64,000 nt of DNA, from assembly GCF_019800885.1 (NCBI RefSeq), contig NZ_JAHVKE010000001.1:372001-436000 (forward strand), given 5' to 3'. This DNA comes from Maritalea mobilis. Lineage in GTDB: Bacteria; Pseudomonadota; Alphaproteobacteria; Rhodobacterales; Rhodobacteraceae. The translations under genes were made by a program, and so were the position numbers. Shown in pieces: positions 61,176 to 64,000 of this stretch (positions are counted from its first letter, which is position 1; every line of letters begins with the position of its first letter). The notes under the pieces are model-generated. The model was given only the letters and a program-made list of their open reading frames with translations. It did no database searches and was not told the DNA's origin.

Positions 61176-62279
61176 ATGGCTCAACTCTCGCTGTCGCGCC
61201 GCCTGCGCCGCACCCCCTTTACCGAGGGCGTGCTGGCCGCTGGCGTCACCGGCTACACCGTCTACAACCACATGCTGTTGCCGACCGTGTTCCGCTCGGT
61301 CGAGGAGGACTACCACCACCTGAAATCCGCCGTGCAGGTCTGGGACGTATCCTGCCAGCGGCAGGTCGAGGTGCGGGGACCGGATGCCGGGCGGCTGGTG
61401 CAGATGCTGACCCCGCGCGACCTGCGCGGGATGCTGCCCGGGCAGTGCTACTACATGCCCATCGTCGACGAGACGGGCGGCATGCTCAACGATCCGGTCG
61501 TGGTCAAACTGGCCGAGGATCGGTGGTGGATCTCCATCGCCGACAGTGATCTGCTCTACTGGGTCAAGGGCATCGCCCATGGCTATCGCCTCGACGTGCT
61601 GGTCGACGAGCCTGACGTGTCGCCGCTGGCGGTGCAGGGGCCGCGCGCCGATGACCTGATGGCCGAGGTCTTCGGCGACGCCGTGTGCGATCTGCGGTTT
61701 TTCCGCTTTGGCCTGTTCGGCTTCGGCGGGCGGCAAATGGTCGTCGCGCGGTCGGGGTATTCCAAGCAGGGCGGCTTCGAGATCTATCTCGAAGGTGGTG
61801 ATCTGGGCATGCCGCTGTGGAATGCCCTGATGGAGGCGGGACGGTCGCTCGATGTGCGGGCCGGGTGCCCCAACCTGATCGAACGGATCGAGAGCGGGTT
61901 GCTGAGCTACGGCAACGACATGACGGATGACAACACGCCCCATGAATGCGGGCTTGGGCGCTTTTGCAACACGGCGACGGCCATCGGCTGTATCGGGCGA
62001 GATGCGTTGCTGCGCGTGGCAAAGGAAGGCCCGGTGCAGCAGATCCGACCGCTGGCCATCTCCGGCGCAGCGGTGCCCGCGGTCGAGGAATTCTGGCCTG
62101 TCATGGCCGGTCATCGCCGGGTTGGGCGCGTGTCCTCGGCGGCCTTCTCGCCCGATTTCGACGTCAACGTGGCCATTGCCATGATCCGCATGACCCATTG
62201 GGATCCAGAAACCGCCTTGACGGTCATGGCCCCCGATGGACCGAGGGAGGCGCAGGTTCAAGAGCGCTTCTGGAATTGA
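61176..62279 (+). CDS. dmdA: DMSP demethylase-like (DmdA/GcvT family) protein
   Basis: Expected to move a methyl group from dimethylsulfoniopropionate to tetrahydrofolate, giving methylmercaptopropionate. The 367-residue protein has the DmdA-type N terminus (RRTPFTEGVLAAGVTGYTVY, HMLLPTVF), VWDVSCQRQVEVRGPDA, GQCYYMPIVDETGGMLNDPV and SGYSKQGGFEIYLEGGDLGM, all fitting the folate-binding aminomethyltransferase fold. Start MAQLSLSRRLRR at 61176. acuI follows, as in Ruegeria pomeroyi. A related GcvT-like demethylase of another substrate remains possible. Confidence 0.78.
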   Translation: MAQLSLSRRLRRTPFTEGVLAAGVTGYTVYNHMLLPTVFRSVEEDYHHLKSAVQVWDVSCQRQVEVRGPDAGRLVQMLTPRDLRGMLPGQCYYMPIVDETGGMLNDPVVVKLAEDRWWISIADSDLLYWVKGIAHGYRLDVLVDEPDVSPLAVQGPRADDLMAEVFGDAVCDLRFFRFGLFGFGGRQMVVARSGYSKQGGFEIYLEGGDLGMPLWNALMEAGRSLDVRAGCPNLIERIESGLLSYGNDMTDDNTPHECGLGRFCNTATAIGCIGRDALLRVAKEGPVQQIRPLAISGAAVPAVEEFWPVMAGHRRVGRVSSAAFSPDFDVNVAIAMIRMTHWDPETALTVMAPDGPREAQVQERFWN

Positions 62280-62334
62280 TATCATATGGTTGGGCGACGA
62301 GGCTCAGCCATGAAATGAACGAGGAGATGCAAAG

Positions 62335-63327
62335 ATGACATTCCGCGCGCTGGTGGTGGAGAAGGACGACGAGGGCAAGACGACGGCCTCGGTTCAGGAG
62401 CTGGGCGAAGATTGTCTGCCCGAGGGCGATGTCACTGTCGCGGTCGAATACTCGACGCTCAACTACAAGGACGGGCTGTGTGTCGGGCCCGGTGGCGGGT
62501 TGGTGCGCGTCTATCCGCATGTGCCCGGCATCGATTTCGCCGGCACGGTCGAGGCCAGCGAAGATGATCGCTACAAGCCCGGCGACAAGGTGGTGCTGAC
62601 CGGCTGGCGCGTCGGCGAGGTGCATTGGGGCGGCTATGCCGAGAAGGCGCGGGTCAAGGCCGACTGGCTTGTGCCGCTGCCCGAGGGTCTGACCACCCGG
62701 CAGGCCATGGCCGTGGGAACCGCGGGCTTCACCGCGATGCTGGCTGTCATGGCGCTTGAAGATCATGGCCTAACACCGGAGAAAGGCGAAGTTCTTGTCA
62801 CTGGCGCTGCCGGTGGCGTCGGCTCGGTCGCGACCGCCATCCTGGCCAATCTCGGCTACGAGGTTGCCGCCGTCACTGGCCGCCCCGAGCAGGAGGGGTA
62901 CCTGAAAGGGCTTGGCGCGTCGCGCATCGTGCCGCGCGCTGAGCTGGCGGAGACCACCAAGCGCCCGCTCGAGGCCGAGACATGGGCGGGCTGTGTCGAT
63001 GCGGTCGGCGGTGACATGCTGGCGCGGGTCCTTGGCCAGATGAAATACGGGGCGTCGGTCGCGGCGGTGGGTCTTGCCGGCGGCGCGCAACTGCCCGCAA
63101 CGGTCATCCCCTTCCTTCTGCGCGGCGTGAACCTGCTGGGCATCGACAGCGTCATGCAACCCTATGACAACCGTCTGAGGGCGTGGGACCGGATCGCGTG
63201 CGACCTGCCTATGGACAAGCTGGAGGCGATGATCGAACCGGCGGGCCTGGCCGATCTGCCCGATCTGGGTCGCGCCATCCTGAAAGGCGGGGTGCGTGGC
63301 CGGGTGGTGGTCGACGTCACCGCCTGA
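62335..63327 (+). CDS. acuI: Acryloyl-CoA reductase (YhdH/AcuI)
   Basis: NADPH-dependent reduction of acryloyl-CoA to propionyl-CoA, which detoxifies acrylate from DMSP breakdown. The 330-residue medium-chain reductase has STLNYKDGL, VPGIDFAGTVEAS, the nucleotide-binding VTGAAGGVGSVATAILANLG and LRGVNLLGIDSVMQP, typical of YhdH/AcuI. GAGGAG lies 8 nt ahead of ATG 62335. It sits 55 nt after the dmdA-like gene on the same strand. Confidence 0.93.
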   Translation: MTFRALVVEKDDEGKTTASVQELGEDCLPEGDVTVAVEYSTLNYKDGLCVGPGGGLVRVYPHVPGIDFAGTVEASEDDRYKPGDKVVLTGWRVGEVHWGGYAEKARVKADWLVPLPEGLTTRQAMAVGTAGFTAMLAVMALEDHGLTPEKGEVLVTGAAGGVGSVATAILANLGYEVAAVTGRPEQEGYLKGLGASRIVPRAELAETTKRPLEAETWAGCVDAVGGDMLARVLGQMKYGASVAAVGLAGGAQLPATVIPFLLRGVNLLGIDSVMQPYDNRLRAWDRIACDLPMDKLEAMIEPAGLADLPDLGRAILKGGVRGRVVVDVTA

Positions 63328-63348
63328 TTGATATCACGCGACAAAGAG

Positions 63349-63374
63349 GTGCCGGGCGGCTTGATCGCCCGCAC
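63349..63374 (+). terminator. Hairpin after acuI
   Basis: GTGC-c-GGGCG / CGCCC-GCAC with loop GCTTGAT, 21 nt past the stop; one bulged base and no T tract, so termination is uncertain. Confidence 0.35.
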
Positions 63375-63426
63375 CGAGCGCTAGATAGCGGGGAACCGAA
63401 AAGGAAACGGACCTGTTCACCCCGCC

Positions 63427-64000
63427 ATGAGCCAAGCCCCCGTCCTCTACTGGACCCGCCGCGATTTCCGCCTGTCCGACAATCCCGCCCTCGTGGCCGC
63501 CTGCGAAAGCGGCGCGCCGGTCATCCCGGTGTTCATCTGCGACGAGGTGGTCGAAACCCACGGGGCGGCCCCGAAATGGCGCTTGGGGCTGGGGGCCGAG
63601 GCGTTCGGCGAGGCGCTGAGCGACGCCGGATCGCGCCTGATCTTTCGCCGCGGCAAGGCTTTGGACGTTCTGCGCGCCCTGATCGAGGAAACGGGCGCTG
63701 TCGCGGTGCATTGGAACCGTCTTTATGATCCCGACAGCCGCACCCGCGACGAGGCGGTCAAATCCGCGCTGAAAGCCGACGGGATCGAGGCGGTCAGCCA
63801 CGCGGGCCACATCCTGTTCGAGCCCTGGACGGTCGAGACGGGATCGGGCGGGTTCTACAAGGTCTACACGCCGTTCTGGAAAGCCGTGCGGGGCCGCGAT
63901 CCCGGCGCGGTGCTGTCCCCCCCTGATATTCCCGCCCCCCAAAGCTGGCCCGAGAGCGATGATCCCGCTGACTGGGCGCTTGCTGCCGACATGCGGCGCG
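63427..64000 (+). CDS. phrB: Deoxyribodipyrimidine photo-lyase, N-terminal part
   Basis: Light-driven repair of cyclobutane pyrimidine dimers. The visible 191 codons give the N-terminal antenna domain: VLYWTRRDFRLSDNPALVAA at residues 6-25, PVIPVFICDEVVET, VHWNRLYDPDSRTRDEAVK and FEPWTVETGSGGFYKVYTPF. The window ends before the FAD-binding domain, so photolyase cannot be fully separated from related cryptochromes. Confidence 0.9.
   Translation, partial: MSQAPVLYWTRRDFRLSDNPALVAACESGAPVIPVFICDEVVETHGAAPKWRLGLGAEAFGEALSDAGSRLIFRRGKALDVLRALIEETGAVAVHWNRLYDPDSRTRDEAVKSALKADGIEAVSHAGHILFEPWTVETGSGGFYKVYTPFWKAVRGRDPGAVLSPPDIPAPQSWPESDDPADWALAADMRR

Noticed and set aside
62277-63336. TGATATCA palindrome at the ends of both the dmdA-like gene and acuI
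   Set aside because: Eight bases, partly made by the stop codon in one case; too short to claim a regulatory element.
1-64000. CRISPR array, prophage, insertion sequence, rRNA or tRNA gene
   Set aside because: No regularly spaced repeats with spacers, no integrase or transposase, no rRNA motifs and no T-loop with a full cloverleaf were found, apart from the tmRNA.

Overview
The window looks like chromosome of a GC-rich marine alphaproteobacterium of the Rhodobacteraceae (Roseobacter group). The evidence is a circularly permuted two-piece tmRNA gene whose tag reads ANDNRAPVALAA, a ChpT phosphotransferase with CtrA-type boxes, ornithine-lipid genes olsB-olsA, an alphaproteobacterial SspB, and a DMSP-demethylase-like gene followed by acuI. 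No phage, insertion sequence, CRISPR array, rRNA or tRNA gene was seen. The content is core metabolism plus several small accessory operons.

Layout. 0-8 kb: a minus-strand peptide-type ABC transporter operon (binding protein, two permeases, a small secreted protein, a double ATPase) behind an AraC-type regulator, with regularly spaced candidate operator repeats between them. 8-22 kb: miaA facing the long envelope cluster pyrH-frr-uppS-cdsA-dxr-rseP-(45-codon membrane protein)-bamA-skp-fabZ-lpxA-lpxI-lpxB, which covers undecaprenyl, phospholipid, isoprenoid, lipid A and outer-membrane protein assembly. 22-40 kb: mostly housekeeping genes (YbaK-type deacylase, glnE, GlxA-type regulator, class II DAHP synthase, PAS protein, yicC-gmk-carbonic anhydrase, chpT, DUF3553, olsBA, a degenerate ThiE-like protein, trmJ, ctaA, M32 carboxypeptidase, enoyl-CoA hydratase, thioesterase, TehA-like channel).

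40-50 kb: speD-speE for spermidine; a divergent Tat-exported type II sulfide:quinone oxidoreductase with a small membrane partner behind an FNR-type box; rplM-rpsI; a PotABC-type transporter lacking a local binding protein; tusA and ccdA. 50-57 kb: a membrane alpha/beta hydrolase coupled to a cytochrome P450, fumC-DUF4169-ribbon-helix-helix, a methyltransferase, and sspB close to ssrA, so the trans-translation RNA and the adaptor that delivers its tagged products are neighbours. 57-64 kb: an orphan polyamine-type binding protein, then a GntR regulator with a clear operator, DUF2182, DUF1326, a dmdA-like gene, acuI, and the start of a photolyase.

Non-coding structure worth attention: two clusters of back-to-back perfect palindromes, both filling the gap between convergent genes; a dispersed hairpin/ATATTT repeat after genes; a CtrA box inside an 11-bp inverted repeat ahead of olsBA; and the tmRNA gene, which only its tag and tRNA-like ends reveal.
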